Numbered from the stretch's first letter, positions 13,401 to 19,804 are shown. The stretch: DNA of 39,793 bases from QHXQ01 sp036389375 (GCA_036389375.1 DASVQA010000016.1:1-39793), one strand, 5' to 3'. Made by a program: numbers and translations. The notes: generated by a model not told the origin, from the sequence alone.

Positions 13401-15388
13401 GTGGCACTTACACGGTCGTGCCGCTCGACAACGAGCGCATCTTTAGTCCGGCACGCGTCAACAACCCGCCGACGACGCAGGCCGTCAACTTCAGCGCCGC
13501 GCCGAATCCGAACCCGACGCCTACGCCGCCGATTAACGGCGACTTCAGCGGCCCCGTGCCGAATCCGGTCATCTTCAGCACCGGCAGTTTGACGCAGCCG
13601 CCCGGCTCAACCGATCCGCTCGTCGCCGTCACGCAGCAGAACGGCCGGCTGGTCGTCACGCCGCGCGCCGGCATCACGGATGCGAGCTTCAACGGCGTCG
13701 TCAGCGTTGACGCGATTGATTTCACGAACGCCATCGCCAGCATCGAAGTTGACCAGACGGCCGACAACGGCGCGCAGACGATCTTCGGGCTTGGCTCGGA
13801 CGAGCGCAACTACTTCCGTTTCATCGCGCAGGACGTTGAAGCGGCCGCACCGAGCGCCGCGCGGGGCGACGACACGACGCCCCGGCCTGAGACGCTCCGG
13901 CAACTCGTCTTTCAGGTCAGACAGGCGGGCGTGCTGCAATCCGTCTCGCCGCAATCGAACGTCCCGCTCGACCCGGCGCAGATGCGCTTCTGGCGCTTCC
14001 GCCACGAAGCGGCTACGCGCACCATGTTCTTCGAGACCAGCCCGACGAATCTGGACGGCTCGTGGACGGTGCGCGCGCAGTTCGTTCTGCCTGGCCCCGT
14101 CGGCGCGCTCGCCGTCGAATTGAGTGCGGGCACGTCCGGCGCGGTTGTAAATCCCGGTCAGGCGATCTTCGATAACCTGCTCATCCGGCCGAGCACGGAA
14201 GTGTTCCGCGTCGGCACGTTCAGCCTGACGAACGGTGCGTTTAGTTTGAGCGAGGGCGCAGGCCGGTTCAACCTGACGGTTGTCCGCACGGGCAATACGA
14301 GCGTTGCTTCGGCCGTCACCTTCGCCACCGATCCCTTCGATGGCAAACCCTGTAAGGATGTTGACGGCAAGGCGCGTGCGCGTTGCGACTTCCAGACCTC
14401 GGTCGGGCGGCTGCGCTTCGCGCCGGGCGAGACGACCAAGACCGTCACCTTCTACGTCACGGACGATTCATACGTCGAAGGCAACGAGACATTCCGCATC
14501 GCGCTCGGCAATCCGTCGGAGAACTGGGGCATCGTTGACCCGCGCTTCGCCACGCTGACCATCGTGGATAACGATCAGGGGCCGTCGGCCCAAGTTGCGC
14601 GGGCGAACGCAAGCGACCGCGCGCCCGTGCTGCAACAGGCCAACCCGGTCACGGTCTCTGAGTTCTTCGTGCGCCAGCAGTATCTGGATTTCTTGGGGCG
14701 CGAGCCGGACGCGGGCGGCTTCAACGCATGGGTGAATCTCTTGCAGAACTGCGCGTATCAGGGCTTCCCCGGCCCCGGCAAGAGCGGGTCTGATCCGGCG
14801 TGCGACCGCGTGACCATCTCGGGCGCGTTCTTCGGCTCGCCCGAGTTCCAGCAGAAGGGCTACTTCGTCTATCGCTTCTACAAGGCGACGCTGCCCGATC
14901 TCTTCAACGGCAGCACGGCGGGCCGGCAACCGACCTACGAAGAGTTTCTGACCGACCTGAACAGCGTTTCAGGGCAGACGGGCGCAGAGGTCAACGCGCG
15001 CAAGGACGCGTTTGTGGACGCGTGGCTTGAGCGCCCCGATTTCCGCGCGCTCTACGAAGGCATCTCGGATGCGGACTACGTGGACAAACTCGCCGCTACG
15101 GCGCGCATCACGCTCACGAACCGCAACCTACTTGTCGCAGACCTCGTGGCGCACCGGCAGACGCGCGCGCAGGTCTTACGCACGGTCGTTGACAATCCGG
15201 TGCTCTACAACCGCGATTTCTATTCGGCGTTCGTGCTGATGCAATACTTCGGCTACCTGCAACGCGACCCCGAACCGGCAGGTTATAACGCTTGGCTCAA
15301 CTACCTGAACAGCACGGGCGACTTCCGCACGATGATCAACGGGTTCGTCTATTCCGCCGAGTATCAGTCGCGCTTCGGCACACCGTAA
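1487..15388 (+). CDS. Giant secreted multi-domain repeat protein (4,633 aa): TolB-like propeller, LamG, beta-helices, CpdR-like repeats, Calx-beta, DUF4214
   Basis: ATG at 1487 follows AAAGGA by ten bases. Residues ~10-45 are a signal peptide or anchor (KLAVFIFALGVVVALCAYG). Approximate modules: 78-343 PD40/TolB-like propeller with repeated RDGNNEIYVMNPDG-type blades; 348-573 LamG/concanavalin-like (EAWVNF, IKLYVNGVLEG); 583-1095, 1100-1632 and 2776-3290 parallel beta-helices, each opening with a GSLRQAI motif; 1634-1718 a carboxypeptidase-regulatory-like (CpdR) module; 1721-2775 a Gly/Thr/Asn-rich region with a ~228-residue repeat; 3291-3710 five tandem CpdR modules; 3841-4005 two more; 4018-4237 a beta-sandwich of unknown family; 4239-4364 Calx-beta (EGNETFRIALGNP); 4389-4633 DUF4214 (QYLDFLGREPDAGGF). 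No autotransporter barrel or sortase signal is visible. It is probably an extracellular adhesin or surface protein that binds carbohydrate or matrix; its actual ligand is unknown. It is followed by a strong terminator. Confidence 0.9.
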   Translation: MSLSPRRNARKLRLCKLAVFIFALGVVVALCAYGPARTLRLVAAAVRQQTKPRQQQPPSVATTRPRQGIRPAALQATGKIVYATDRDGNNEIYVMNPDGTGQTNLTTNPSSDTNPAWSPDGQKIAFTSNRDGHKEIRVMAADGTNGTTLTRTSTITNNDNAAWSPDGSKLAFTRDVAGDIAVYTINADGTNETRLTSANGSFNGLPSWSPSGAQLAFVTNRDGNNEIYLMSADGSNPVNLTNDPADDSAPAFSPFTPDGVLILFQTTRTGTSEIFQMNEDGSSPTNVTNCGCDNFTPSWSPDVEQIVFTSTRTGPADVYVMAADGSGQTALTTGNGQSSKPSFQTLLSCTPPPTGVVAWYRAEGNANDSLGRNHGTLQNGATFAPGFVGQAFSLDGVDDIVQVPDNADLKPANVTVEAWVNFSALDSTVSGGAPAGTQWIVFKKNSRSSGQTEGYSLLKRRVGAVDLFEFAIADASGTQATVQSTTAITTNRFYHVAATYDGRAIKLYVNGVLEGQTTVSSALDYGTDPLVLGNSVGSALSGQFAGLLDEVTIYNRALAAAEIGNNYDAKSAGKCVASPTQTISVSNTNDAGPGSLRQAILDANASPGTQTITFNIPGTGVHTITPVTALPNITDPVIIDGYTQPGASANTLAVGDNAVLLIELNGTSAGGTSNGLTLTSAGSTIKGLIINRFGSDGIRLDSGGDSNTIQGNFIGTNNGGNTDQGNGGCGVRAEGGNSNTLGGPTPAARNVISGNQSNAVFFNLSSNNTAQGNYLGTNAAGTAGLGNSGDGVGVRDSSNARIGGTAAGAGNVISGNAGDGIVMFQSTTTRIEGNIIGANANADAVIGNRDGVVFSATSDNILGGSTAGARNIISGNGGNGVKFVIGASSNTVQGNYIGTDATGTTALSNVGDGVLIIEGSSNNPIGGILAGEGNIIAFNAAAGIAVDSGTSNPFHANSIFANGTTGQFLGIDLLPIDVTPNDAGDADTGPNEYQNFPVLTSAASVGANTNIAGTLNTTANTTGFIIEFYSNPTCDASGNGEGKTFLGSTTVNTDASGNASFNVSLASATVPGQSVTATATDPTGNTSEFSACRLVPGPQTFTVTTASDSGAGSLRQAILDANANASTGQRDTIAFNISSAGVQTITLTSALPDITDPVIIDGYTQPGSSPNTNGPGLADNAVLLIELNGASAGAGANGLTLVASGSTVRGLVINRFARDGISLNTSDNSIITGNFIGTDPTGQTDLGNGSIGIEAEFFSNTNNNLIGGLSPAARNIISGNGGSGIEFGASASGNTVQGNFIGLAANGTTALGNTGTGVVFGSFTGGTLIGGDDAADGATDGVVHARNYIAANGGSGLFLGGSGFGGATVQGNYLGTDITGTLARGNSNGIDTNIANNAIFGGASAGAGNLISGNTNQGIALSNTGGAIIKGNRIGTQADGLGALGNSGNGILFNAGPSNTQIGGTAAGEGNIIAFNGGDGVQIDAGTGNAILSNSIYSNGTTAQHLGIDLGTSGVTANDAGDADTGANNLQNFPVLTSAITSGGNTVINGTLNSAASSTFNVQFFSNPTCNASGNGEGKTFLGSTTVNTDASGNAAINTTLASTVPGGQAVTATATDASNNTSEFSACVNSVQTFSITGHVVDGGTADLSGVTINLSGTQIATTTTDASGNYTLAGLSAGGNYTVTPSKAGYTFTPPARTFNNLSANQTADFTGTPGSPTDISWINPSGGSWNTAANWQDGTGVNRVPTASDNVFITLPGTYTVTLNVSPTVNSLTVGGASGTQTLNENAFGLTLNAASTVNANGVFTQSGTLSGAGDLNISGRLNFRGSMAGTGATNVLAGATFVIDGGQPQLLRTLNNAATAQFNVTSSMVFGNGTFNNLSGAIFDVLTEKLIFSGAGTNVFNNAGTVRKLTGTGSQQISIPFNNNGTIDLQAGTFNLSASGTSTGAFNGAAGTTFSLNSQTLQAGSSVTAADVQLSGTTSIAGTYNVSGTTTISSTATFTGPITSIGNTLTVIGTATFNSTNIAAPTINLTGTVNGSAQVNATATGTFNFNGTLSGTGTTNIPSGATLNLGGSQPLLGRTLNNAGTANYQPTSSMAFVNGTFNNQAGATLNLNSETQLFNAGGTNAFNNVGTVVKSAGVGETTFNLPFNNSSAVNLQAGTLNFAASGTSTGTFTGAAGATFKFNAHTLQAGSAVNADKVSFTATSTVAGTYNVTTQTDVGGGTTTFTGSVTSVGATINVTGRADFNSNAITAPLINLNVNGSVGGSAAFGPTASGTFNFNGTLDGTGTTSIPVGATLNFGGSQPQLKRTINNSGTAVYQPSSSMAFIGGTFNNLSGATFELRNGSQIFNAGGTNLFQNAGTLTKTTSSAQLIFNIPFNNTGTVSVQTGELSFNAAGTSTGAFNGAAGTQIDFNGHTLQAAASVNAPTVKFDGTNSVAGIYTAGTSTNVASGTTTFTGNVTNVGATLGITGRADFNSNAVSAATINLSGSLGGSANVGTTASGTLNFGGTMDGTGTTTIPAGATLNINGSQPQLKRTINVAGTTNYQPTSSMVFIGGTFNNLTGALFLASTDTQLFQSGGTNLFNNSGTMRKAAGVGETNFNLPFANSGLVEAQVGTLRFASTYTQTAGTTLLSGGAIITNSTLAIQGGELRGGGTITGSVNNSGGAVAPGGQLGAGCLAITGSYTQGSAAALNIELGGATACTQFDQLNVTGSATFAGTLNVAMLNGFSPGAGQTFQIMAYASRTGTFATVTAPFTPAYNATNLTLTAGLVTTLTVTNANDSGAGSLRQAIIDSNNTSGTQTITFNIAGAGVQTIALLSALPTISQPVIIDGTTQPGYTGPPLIELNGANAGASVNGLNLTAGSSTVRALVINRFSANGIILSTNGGNTVTGCYVGTDAAGTAALANSQSGILVLSANNVIGGPTAGAGNVISGNGVVNVSGDGVNIGGSGATGNVVQGNLIGTNALGTAAIANAFNAVRLQSGAAGNTIGGTSAGARNILSGNTVNGVLLQSGAANNTVQGNYIGTNAGGNAAVPNLFSGVNVFGPASNGNTIGGATVAARNVISGNVGFGIIIQTQALNNIVKGNYIGVAADGVSALGNTGANGRGVTISGSSNNNQIGGTTAGEGNIIAFNDSVGVLLGSSNTGTRIQGNSIFSNTGLGIDLNNDGVTANDAGDADTGANNLQNFPVLTSAVASGGNTVINGTLNSTANTTFLVEFFANSACDSTGNGEGQTFLGTAQVTTDASGNAQINTTLAAPTTVGQVVTATATDGAGNTSEFSPCAPVLPPTFTLGGQVRDNSNNPLAGATITLSGSQSATTTTDAGGNYSFTINGGGNYTLTPALACYTFAPPSQTFNGVSSNQTANFTATPQTFTISGHIVDQANAALGGVTITLSGTQTGTTTTDASGNYTLAALACGGTYTLTPSLANYAFTPATKTFAGLNADQTADFAATLNAYTISGEVTADGSARAGVTITLSGSTAATTTTDVIGRYSFTVNGGGSYTVTPSLANYTFTPASLSFPNLSANQTANFAGTLNTHTISGRITNASSSGLAGITVNLTGAISATTTTDANGNYSFANLAAGSTYVVTPTNTCYTFAPTNRTFSNLSANQTADFAGTLATYTISGRIADALDSPIAGVNVALTGAQSASTTTDANGNYTLAGIGCGGNYTLTPTKSGYVFNPVNAQFAGLDANRTADFTGTPSVFTPTGAPVSVSVGGYALTYAQVSAAGQTNAMPINPANAGTLPAGIVLVSGTAAVDLTTTASASGPITVCTNVPGINDPAVFATLKMLHGEGGTLVDRTSSLDFSTRTVCGQVTSLSPFVVGRALPSGGQPINGRITNLNGDAIAGATLTLVSLQGLGETTLATTVTDSAGNFSLNAPSGGDYRITPTKINTIFTPATRTFFNLLGPQSGNFTGVVPVSVSGRLLDGNNHGVDSVTMVLSGTVTRRTQTTAGGVYLFTDLPPGGTYTVVPLDNERIFSPARVNNPPTTQAVNFSAAPNPNPTPTPPINGDFSGPVPNPVIFSTGSLTQPPGSTDPLVAVTQQNGRLVVTPRAGITDASFNGVVSVDAIDFTNAIASIEVDQTADNGAQTIFGLGSDERNYFRFIAQDVEAAAPSAARGDDTTPRPETLRQLVFQVRQAGVLQSVSPQSNVPLDPAQMRFWRFRHEAATRTMFFETSPTNLDGSWTVRAQFVLPGPVGALAVELSAGTSGAVVNPGQAIFDNLLIRPSTEVFRVGTFSLTNGAFSLSEGAGRFNLTVVRTGNTSVASAVTFATDPFDGKPCKDVDGKARARCDFQTSVGRLRFAPGETTKTVTFYVTDDSYVEGNETFRIALGNPSENWGIVDPRFATLTIVDNDQGPSAQVARANASDRAPVLQQANPVTVSEFFVRQQYLDFLGREPDAGGFNAWVNLLQNCAYQGFPGPGKSGSDPACDRVTISGAFFGSPEFQQKGYFVYRFYKATLPDLFNGSTAGRQPTYEEFLTDLNSVSGQTGAEVNARKDAFVDAWLERPDFRALYEGISDADYVDKLAATARITLTNRNLLVADLVAHRQTRAQVLRTVVDNPVLYNRDFYSAFVLMQYFGYLQRDPEPAGYNAWLNYLNSTGDFRTMINGFVYSAEYQSRFGTP
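6959..9360 (+). repeat. Four tandem ~680-base coding repeats within the giant gene
   Basis: Units begin at 6959, 7637, 8324 and 9005, with spacings of 678, 687 and 681 bases (226-229 codons), always in frame. Each unit opens with a version of FNFNGTLSGTGTTNIPSGAT followed by a GSQPQLKRTINN-type motif, an SSMAF.GGTFNN motif and a GTNLFNN-type motif. The fourth unit loses similarity near 9360. Related passenger-type beta-solenoid repeats occur in large adhesins. The spacing shows duplication of a whole structural unit. Confidence 0.85.
11366..12612 (+). repeat. Five tandem ~250-base repeats encoding carboxypeptidase-regulatory-like modules
   Basis: Modules start near 11366, 11615, 11867, 12113 and 12364, roughly 83 codons apart. 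Each has the pattern YTISGRI..., then GVTITLSG, TTTTDANGNYSF, GGNYTLTP, YTFTP and LSANQTADFAGT. Further separate copies lie near 6390, 13003 and 13266. The internal DNA identity is high enough to permit recombination or assembly collapse. Confidence 0.85.
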
Positions 15389-15418
15389 AAGGAACAGAGC
15401 GCAAGGCGTAAAGCAGGC

Positions 15419-15458
15419 AAGCGGCGCACGCTCATAAACGTGCGCCGCTTGTTGTTTT
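15419..15458 (+). terminator. Intrinsic terminator after the giant gene
   Basis: A perfect 12-base-pair stem (AAGCGGCGCACG at 15419-15430 with CGTGCGCCGCTT at 15439-15450) encloses an 8-base loop and is followed by GTTGTTTT. It lies 30 bases after the stop of the giant gene. It also sits downstream of the convergent aminotransferase gene, but that side has only a short, interrupted T run, so it works best for the plus strand. Confidence 0.85.
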
Positions 15459-15491
15459 CACATAGTGGGCGGAAAGCTCTCAGCCACATTC

Positions 15492-16586
15492 TCAGGCTTG
15501 TTTGAGTTCGTCCAACGCTGCGCCGAGCCGTGCTAATCCGGCGGTCAAAGTGTCTGTCTCGCCGCCGAGTCCGATGCGTATGTGCGTTGGCGCGTCGAAG
15601 AAATGGCCGGGCACGACGGTCGTCTCGTATTTTTCGCGGAGCAGCGCGCAGAGGCGTTGAGTATCGCCGCCATGCCAGCGCGGGAAGGCAACCGTGCCGT
15701 GTTCGTGCGGCGCGCAGGTAAGGTCAGGCCGCGTAGCAAGGAATGAATTGAAGATGGCCCCGTTGGTGGCGAGCAGCGCGCGTGCGCGGGCGGCGATGCG
15801 TGGAAGTTGGGCGAGCGCGACGCAGCTTAGCCGCTCGGCCGGGTGCGCGGCGATCACGCCGAAGAGATCGTTGAGTCGCCAGAGCCGGGTGGCGAGTGTC
15901 GGCTCGGCCAGTATCCAGCCGCAGCGCAACCCGCTCAAACCGTAAACTTTCGTCAGGCTGTTTGTGACGATAAACTCCCCGCCCAGATGAAACGCGGAGC
16001 GCGGTGCGCGCTCGAACAGCGCGTCCAGATAAACCTCGTCCAGCAAGACACGTGCGCCCACGCCGCGCGCCAACTGGCCGACGGCGCGCAACGTCGCTTC
16101 GTCCGTATATGCGCCGCTCGGGTTGTGTAGGTTCGTAATGACGACGAGGCGCGTGCGCGGTGTGAGGTGGCGCGCGATCTCTTCAGGCTCGATGCGAAAG
16201 TCTTGCTCGCTCGGCCGCGCAAATCGTTTGACCGTAGCGCCGAGATGTTGCGCGGTTGCGATCAGCAGTTCGTAAGCGGGACTTTCAATCAGCACTTCGT
16301 CGCCGGGTTGCAGCAGCAGCGACATGACGAGATGGTTCGCGCCCGAAGTGCCGGTCGCGGCGACCACGCAGTCGGGCGTGACACCACATTTCGCGGCGAG
16401 CGCCTGTTGCAGCGGTTCATAGCCGTAGAGGCTCGCGCCGCTCAGTTCGATGTCGGCAAGCTGCACGTCAAGCTCTGCAAGCGGATAGTTAAGCAAACCG
16501 CTCGAAGCCAGATTGAAGCGCGCCTGCGAGCGCGTCTTGGCCCAGACCATGTAGGTTGAACTATCCACCCGCGCCTCGTCGCTCAC
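15492..16586 (-). CDS. PLP-dependent aminotransferase, class I/II fold
   Basis: This 364-residue protein has the fold-type I aminotransferase layout: GTSGANHLVMSLLLQPGDEVL (residues ~79-99) for the cofactor phosphate loop, NLHNPSG (N155) and DEVY (D183, Y186) contacting the pyridoxal ring, and the Schiff-base lysine K213 in NSLTKVYGLSGLRCGW. It should move an amino group between an amino acid and a 2-oxo acid in the cytoplasm; the substrate cannot be read from sequence. The start is GTG at 16586, which overlaps the TGA of the upstream permease gene as GTGA, so the two are translationally coupled. That pairing suggests the transported amino acid, or its keto acid, is the substrate. The length is slightly short for the family, with a reduced N-terminal arm. 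Confidence 0.9.
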   Translation of the reverse strand: MSDEARVDSSTYMVWAKTRSQARFNLASSGLLNYPLAELDVQLADIELSGASLYGYEPLQQALAAKCGVTPDCVVAATGTSGANHLVMSLLLQPGDEVLIESPAYELLIATAQHLGATVKRFARPSEQDFRIEPEEIARHLTPRTRLVVITNLHNPSGAYTDEATLRAVGQLARGVGARVLLDEVYLDALFERAPRSAFHLGGEFIVTNSLTKVYGLSGLRCGWILAEPTLATRLWRLNDLFGVIAAHPAERLSCVALAQLPRIAARARALLATNGAIFNSFLATRPDLTCAPHEHGTVAFPRWHGGDTQRLCALLREKYETTVVPGHFFDAPTHIRIGLGGETDTLTAGLARLGAALDELKQA

Positions 16587-17944
16587 GTCGCCCTCCGTCG
16601 CCAGTAGAGATAGACCGGCAGCCCCGCCAGTAAGATGATCAGTCCGATAACGCTATTGGTCGGATATTTGTAGATCGTGCTTGCGACGATCAGCCAGCAC
16701 GCCGCGACGAAGCAGAGGGTTGTAACGGGATGACCGGGCACGCGAAAGCCACGCGCCGCCGCTTCGCCATAGTCGTCTGCTGTCGCGCGTGCGCGGCGGC
16801 GAAAGACGAAGAGGGCCGCGCCCGTCAAACCGAACCAGATGAAATCAACCGAGACGACGTAGTTGAGTATCTGTTCGTAACGACCTGAGAGCGCGATCAC
16901 GACGGCGCACACGCCTTGCAGCGCAATCGCCACTGCGGGCACGCGCGTGCGCGGATGAAGCGTAGCGACGCGCTTGAAGAATAGCCCGTCCGCCGCCATC
17001 GCAAAATAGACACGCGGCGCGGTCAGCATGCCCTGACTCAAAAAACCGAGCGTCGAGATGGCGATGCCCGTGCCGATCATCCGCGCGCCGCGCTCGCCCA
17101 GCGCCAGCCGCATCACGGCGGACGCGGGCGTCGTCGTCCGCGCCAGTTCGGCCGCGCCCAGCGCGTGCAGGCAGACGAAGCTGACGCCGACGTACAACGC
17201 GATCACACCGACTACGCCGATGAGCAGCCCGCGCGCCAGATCGCGGCGCGGGTCGCGCATCTCGCCCGCGACAAAACTGGCCGTCTGCCAGCCGCCGTAA
17301 GCGAACATGACGGGCGTGAGCGCCGCGCCGAGCGCCGTCAACAAGGGCAGCGAGAGCGGACGATCAAGCAAGGGGCGCGCAACTGTATGCGGCTCGCCAA
17401 TGAACAGCAGCCCGCACGCGACGAGCAGCAGGATGGCGAGTATCTTGATGATCATCAGCGCGCTCTGCACGTTGCTACCGGCGCGCACGCCGAGACAGTT
17501 GATGACGGTCAGGAGCGCGAGCGCGGCGGCGGCAACCGCGCCGTCCGAGAGCGGCGCGTGCGTCAATTCGAGGAAGTAACGCGCGAAGGTGACGGCGACC
17601 GCCGCCATGCCGCCGGTCTGCGTCACGAGCAGCAGCGCCCAACCGTAGAGGAAGGCGACCGATGGATGAAACGCCTCGCGGAGATAGACGTACTGCCCGC
17701 CCGTGCCCGGCAGGCGCGCGGCCAGTTCCGCATAGATGAACGCGCCCGCGAGCGCGATTGCGCCGCCCAAGAGCCACGCGCCGAGAATCAAGAGCGGCGT
17801 GTGTACCTGTTGGGCGACGACATAAGGGTTGATGAAGATGCCCGCGCCGACGATGCCACCCATGACGATCATCGTGGCATCAAAGAGGCCAAGCTGGCGC
17901 GCGAGGCGCGGGGCGGCTTCGGTGGCTGCGGGTTGGACAGGCAT
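16583..17944 (-). CDS. APC-superfamily amino-acid permease
   Basis: A 453-residue, very hydrophobic protein with about twelve predicted membrane helices and a short polar N-terminus. Residues ~25-40 hold MIVMGGIVGAGIFINP, the unwound first helix (GxGIF signature) that binds the substrate backbone in APC/LAT transporters. A PGTGGQYVYLREAF block in the helix 2-3 region is also typical. It resembles LAT-type amino-acid exchangers such as SteT; the specific substrate is unknown. ATG at 17944 has no clear Shine-Dalgarno sequence. It is the first gene of a two-gene operon with the aminotransferase, with a candidate promoter just upstream, and is divergent from the vWA gene. Confidence 0.88.
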   Translation of the reverse strand: MPVQPAATEAAPRLARQLGLFDATMIVMGGIVGAGIFINPYVVAQQVHTPLLILGAWLLGGAIALAGAFIYAELAARLPGTGGQYVYLREAFHPSVAFLYGWALLLVTQTGGMAAVAVTFARYFLELTHAPLSDGAVAAAALALLTVINCLGVRAGSNVQSALMIIKILAILLLVACGLLFIGEPHTVARPLLDRPLSLPLLTALGAALTPVMFAYGGWQTASFVAGEMRDPRRDLARGLLIGVVGVIALYVGVSFVCLHALGAAELARTTTPASAVMRLALGERGARMIGTGIAISTLGFLSQGMLTAPRVYFAMAADGLFFKRVATLHPRTRVPAVAIALQGVCAVVIALSGRYEQILNYVVSVDFIWFGLTGAALFVFRRRARATADDYGEAAARGFRVPGHPVTTLCFVAACWLIVASTIYKYPTNSVIGLIILLAGLPVYLYWRRRAT

Positions 17945-17972
17945 AAAGTTAAACGGTCGGCGTCGGTCAGAC

Positions 17973-18001
17973 TTCTTAAGCTAATTCGGGCGGCGAGTCA
18001 A
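17973..18001 (-). promoter_or_regulatory. Candidate sigma-70-type promoter for the permease-aminotransferase operon
   Basis: On the minus strand TTGACT (18001-17996) and TAAGAA (17978-17973) are separated by 17 bases. The -35 matches consensus at five of six positions, the -10 at only three. Transcription would start about 20 bases before the ATG at 17944. Confidence 0.35.
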
Positions 18002-18020
18002 CGCTAATTCGCCGAGGCTG

Positions 18021-18050
18021 TGGACAGCGAAGGGGCGCGGCCCGTATGCT
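18021..18050 (+). promoter_or_regulatory. Candidate promoter for the vWA-phosphatase-kinase triad
   Basis: TGGACA (18021-18026) and TATGCT (18045-18050) are 18 bases apart, matching consensus at five and four of six positions. The predicted start would leave a leader of about 35 bases containing the CGGAGGG ribosome binding site at 18078-18084. Confidence 0.35.
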
Positions 18051-18091
18051 TGCGCTTGGCGATTCGACACGAGTGAGCGGAGGGCAACTGC

Positions 18092-18946
18092 TTGTATTCG
18101 GCGCAAATCACACGGGCCAATCCGACCTGCCTCATCCTGCTGGTTGATCAATCCAGATCGATGGCCGATGCGCTCCCCGGCGACGCCGGCATACGCAAAT
18201 CAGACTTCGTCGCCGACGTGGTCAACCACACGTTGCACGATCTGGTGATCCGTTGCACGAAGACCGAAGAGGTGCGTAATTACTATTACGTGTCGGTCAT
18301 CGGTTACGGGCGCACGGTCGGGAGCGCGTTGACGGGGCTACTGGCCGACCGGCAGTCCGCGCCCATCGCGGAGGTCGCGGAATACCCGATGCGGATCGAG
18401 ACGCGGCTCAAACGCGTGCCGGACGGCGCGGGCGGCATCGTCGAGATGCCTGTGCGTTTTCCCGTGTGGCTCTATCCCGTGGCCGACGGCGGCACGCCGA
18501 TGTGTCAGGCGTTCACGCGCGCAAAAGCGATCTTGCAGGAGTGGCTCACGCAGCACCCGCGCGGCTTTCCACCGACCGTGCTGCATCTGACGGACGGCGA
18601 ATCGGGCGACGGCGACCCGACCGCCATCGCACGCGAGATCATGTCGCTTGGGACGGACAACGGGCAGGTGCTTTTGTTCAACTGTCACGTCTCTTCGCGG
18701 CGCGGGGCGAAGATCGAATATCCCGCGACGGATTGGTCTCTGCCCGATGGTTTCGCGCGCACGCTCTACGAAATGTCGAGCCAGCTACCCGACAACTTCA
18801 TCGCCGCCGCGCAGCAACTCGGCGTCACGGTCGAAGGCGGGGCGCGCGGCTTCGTCTTCAACGCCGACCCATCCTCCGTCGTGCAATTCTACGAGATCGG
18901 CACAAGCCTCACAGGCATGACGCCGCACATCTGGATGGACGCATAA
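18092..18946 (+). CDS. vWA-domain protein, TerY-like (first gene of the triad)
   Basis: The 284-residue protein is a single von Willebrand factor A domain with a complete metal-ion-dependent adhesion site: D19-x-S21-x-S23 in LLVDQSRSM, T135 in DGGTPM and D168 in HLTDGES. No signal peptide or membrane segment is visible, so it should be cytoplasmic. The start is TTG at 18092, chosen because CGGAGGG lies seven bases upstream and the domain begins immediately after. Proteins of this type (TerY group) are encoded beside a PP2C-like phosphatase and a kinase, exactly as here, and are thought to act as a metal-dependent scaffold regulated by phosphorylation. The next gene starts 96 bases downstream on the same strand. 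Confidence 0.88.
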   Translation: MYSAQITRANPTCLILLVDQSRSMADALPGDAGIRKSDFVADVVNHTLHDLVIRCTKTEEVRNYYYVSVIGYGRTVGSALTGLLADRQSAPIAEVAEYPMRIETRLKRVPDGAGGIVEMPVRFPVWLYPVADGGTPMCQAFTRAKAILQEWLTQHPRGFPPTVLHLTDGESGDGDPTAIAREIMSLGTDNGQVLLFNCHVSSRRGAKIEYPATDWSLPDGFARTLYEMSSQLPDNFIAAAQQLGVTVEGGARGFVFNADPSSVVQFYEIGTSLTGMTPHIWMDA

Positions 18947-19042
18947 AGGGAATGGCCGAGGGATGAATAGAGATCACTCAACATCGCAATCACGTTTTCA
19001 CTCTTCAGCCTTCAACCCGCAGTCATCAACCCTGCTTTACTG

Positions 19043-19804
19043 ATGTCGCATGCGTGGCAATTACAGGTCGGGCAATTTCTGCTGCCGAAGGAGGGCGCGG
19101 AGGCGGCGGAGTGTGAGGACGCTATCGGGGTGAATCTGGCGGCGGCGCGCTTTGCGGTGGCGGACGGTGCGACGGAAGCGTTCGACGCGCGCAGTTGGGC
19201 GCGGCATCTGGCGGAAGGCTGGGTGGCGGCTGAGCCGCCCGCGTTGACGCGCGAAGCTTTCGGCGCTTGGGTCGCCGGGCAGGGGAGCGCGCTGCACGAA
19301 TCGTGGCAGGGGCGCACGCTCTCATGGTACGCCGAGGAGAAAGCGCGGCGCGGCTCGTTCGCCGCGTTCGTCGGCGTGCAGTTTGAACTGACGAACGGCG
19401 CGCCGCGTTGGACGGCGCTTGCACTCGGCGATTCATGTCTGATTCAACGGCGCGGCAGGGCGGTCTGCCATGCGCTGCCCGTCGCGGATCATCAACGGTT
19501 CACTTCGACGCCGCTGCTCGTCCCTTCGTTGGGACAGTTGCACGAGGCCGCGCTCGGGCAGACGCTGGTTGAGCGCGGCGCGTTCGAGCCGACAACGGAC
19601 GTGCTGTGGCTGCTGAGCGACGCGACCGCCGAGTGGTTTCTCAAACGCGCGGCGGAGCGCGACGAAGTGCTCGACGAACTCGACCGTTTCGCCGCCGCCG
19701 AACGCGCGGCCGACCTCACCGCACTCTTCCAACAGGAGCGGCGTGCGCGTAGAATCAAAGACGACGACGTGGCGGTCGTCCGCATTACTTTATCCGCCGT
19801 CTGA
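19043..19804 (+). CDS. PP2C-like (PPM) protein phosphatase of the triad
   Basis: This 253-residue protein has the PPM metal ligands: D26 in CEDAIGV and D41 in VADGATEAF, followed by LALGDSCL in the middle and KDDDVAVVRI near the C-terminus. The motif LLSDATAEWF stands where most PP2Cs have a TDG motif, as is common in the triad-associated group. It should remove phosphate from Ser/Thr residues, probably reversing the action of the next gene's product. There is no membrane segment. ATG at 19043 lacks a clear ribosome binding site. The gene sits between the vWA gene and the kinase gene (24-base gap) and is most likely co-transcribed with both. Confidence 0.85.
   Translation: MSHAWQLQVGQFLLPKEGAEAAECEDAIGVNLAAARFAVADGATEAFDARSWARHLAEGWVAAEPPALTREAFGAWVAGQGSALHESWQGRTLSWYAEEKARRGSFAAFVGVQFELTNGAPRWTALALGDSCLIQRRGRAVCHALPVADHQRFTSTPLLVPSLGQLHEAALGQTLVERGAFEPTTDVLWLLSDATAEWFLKRAAERDEVLDELDRFAAAERAADLTALFQQERRARRIKDDDVAVVRITLSAV

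Noticed and set aside
17165..18007. Open frame of 280 codons on the plus strand, antisense to the permease
   Set aside because: Its translation is a charged Arg/Glu/Asp-rich string with no family features, while the minus strand encodes a clear twelve-helix permease.
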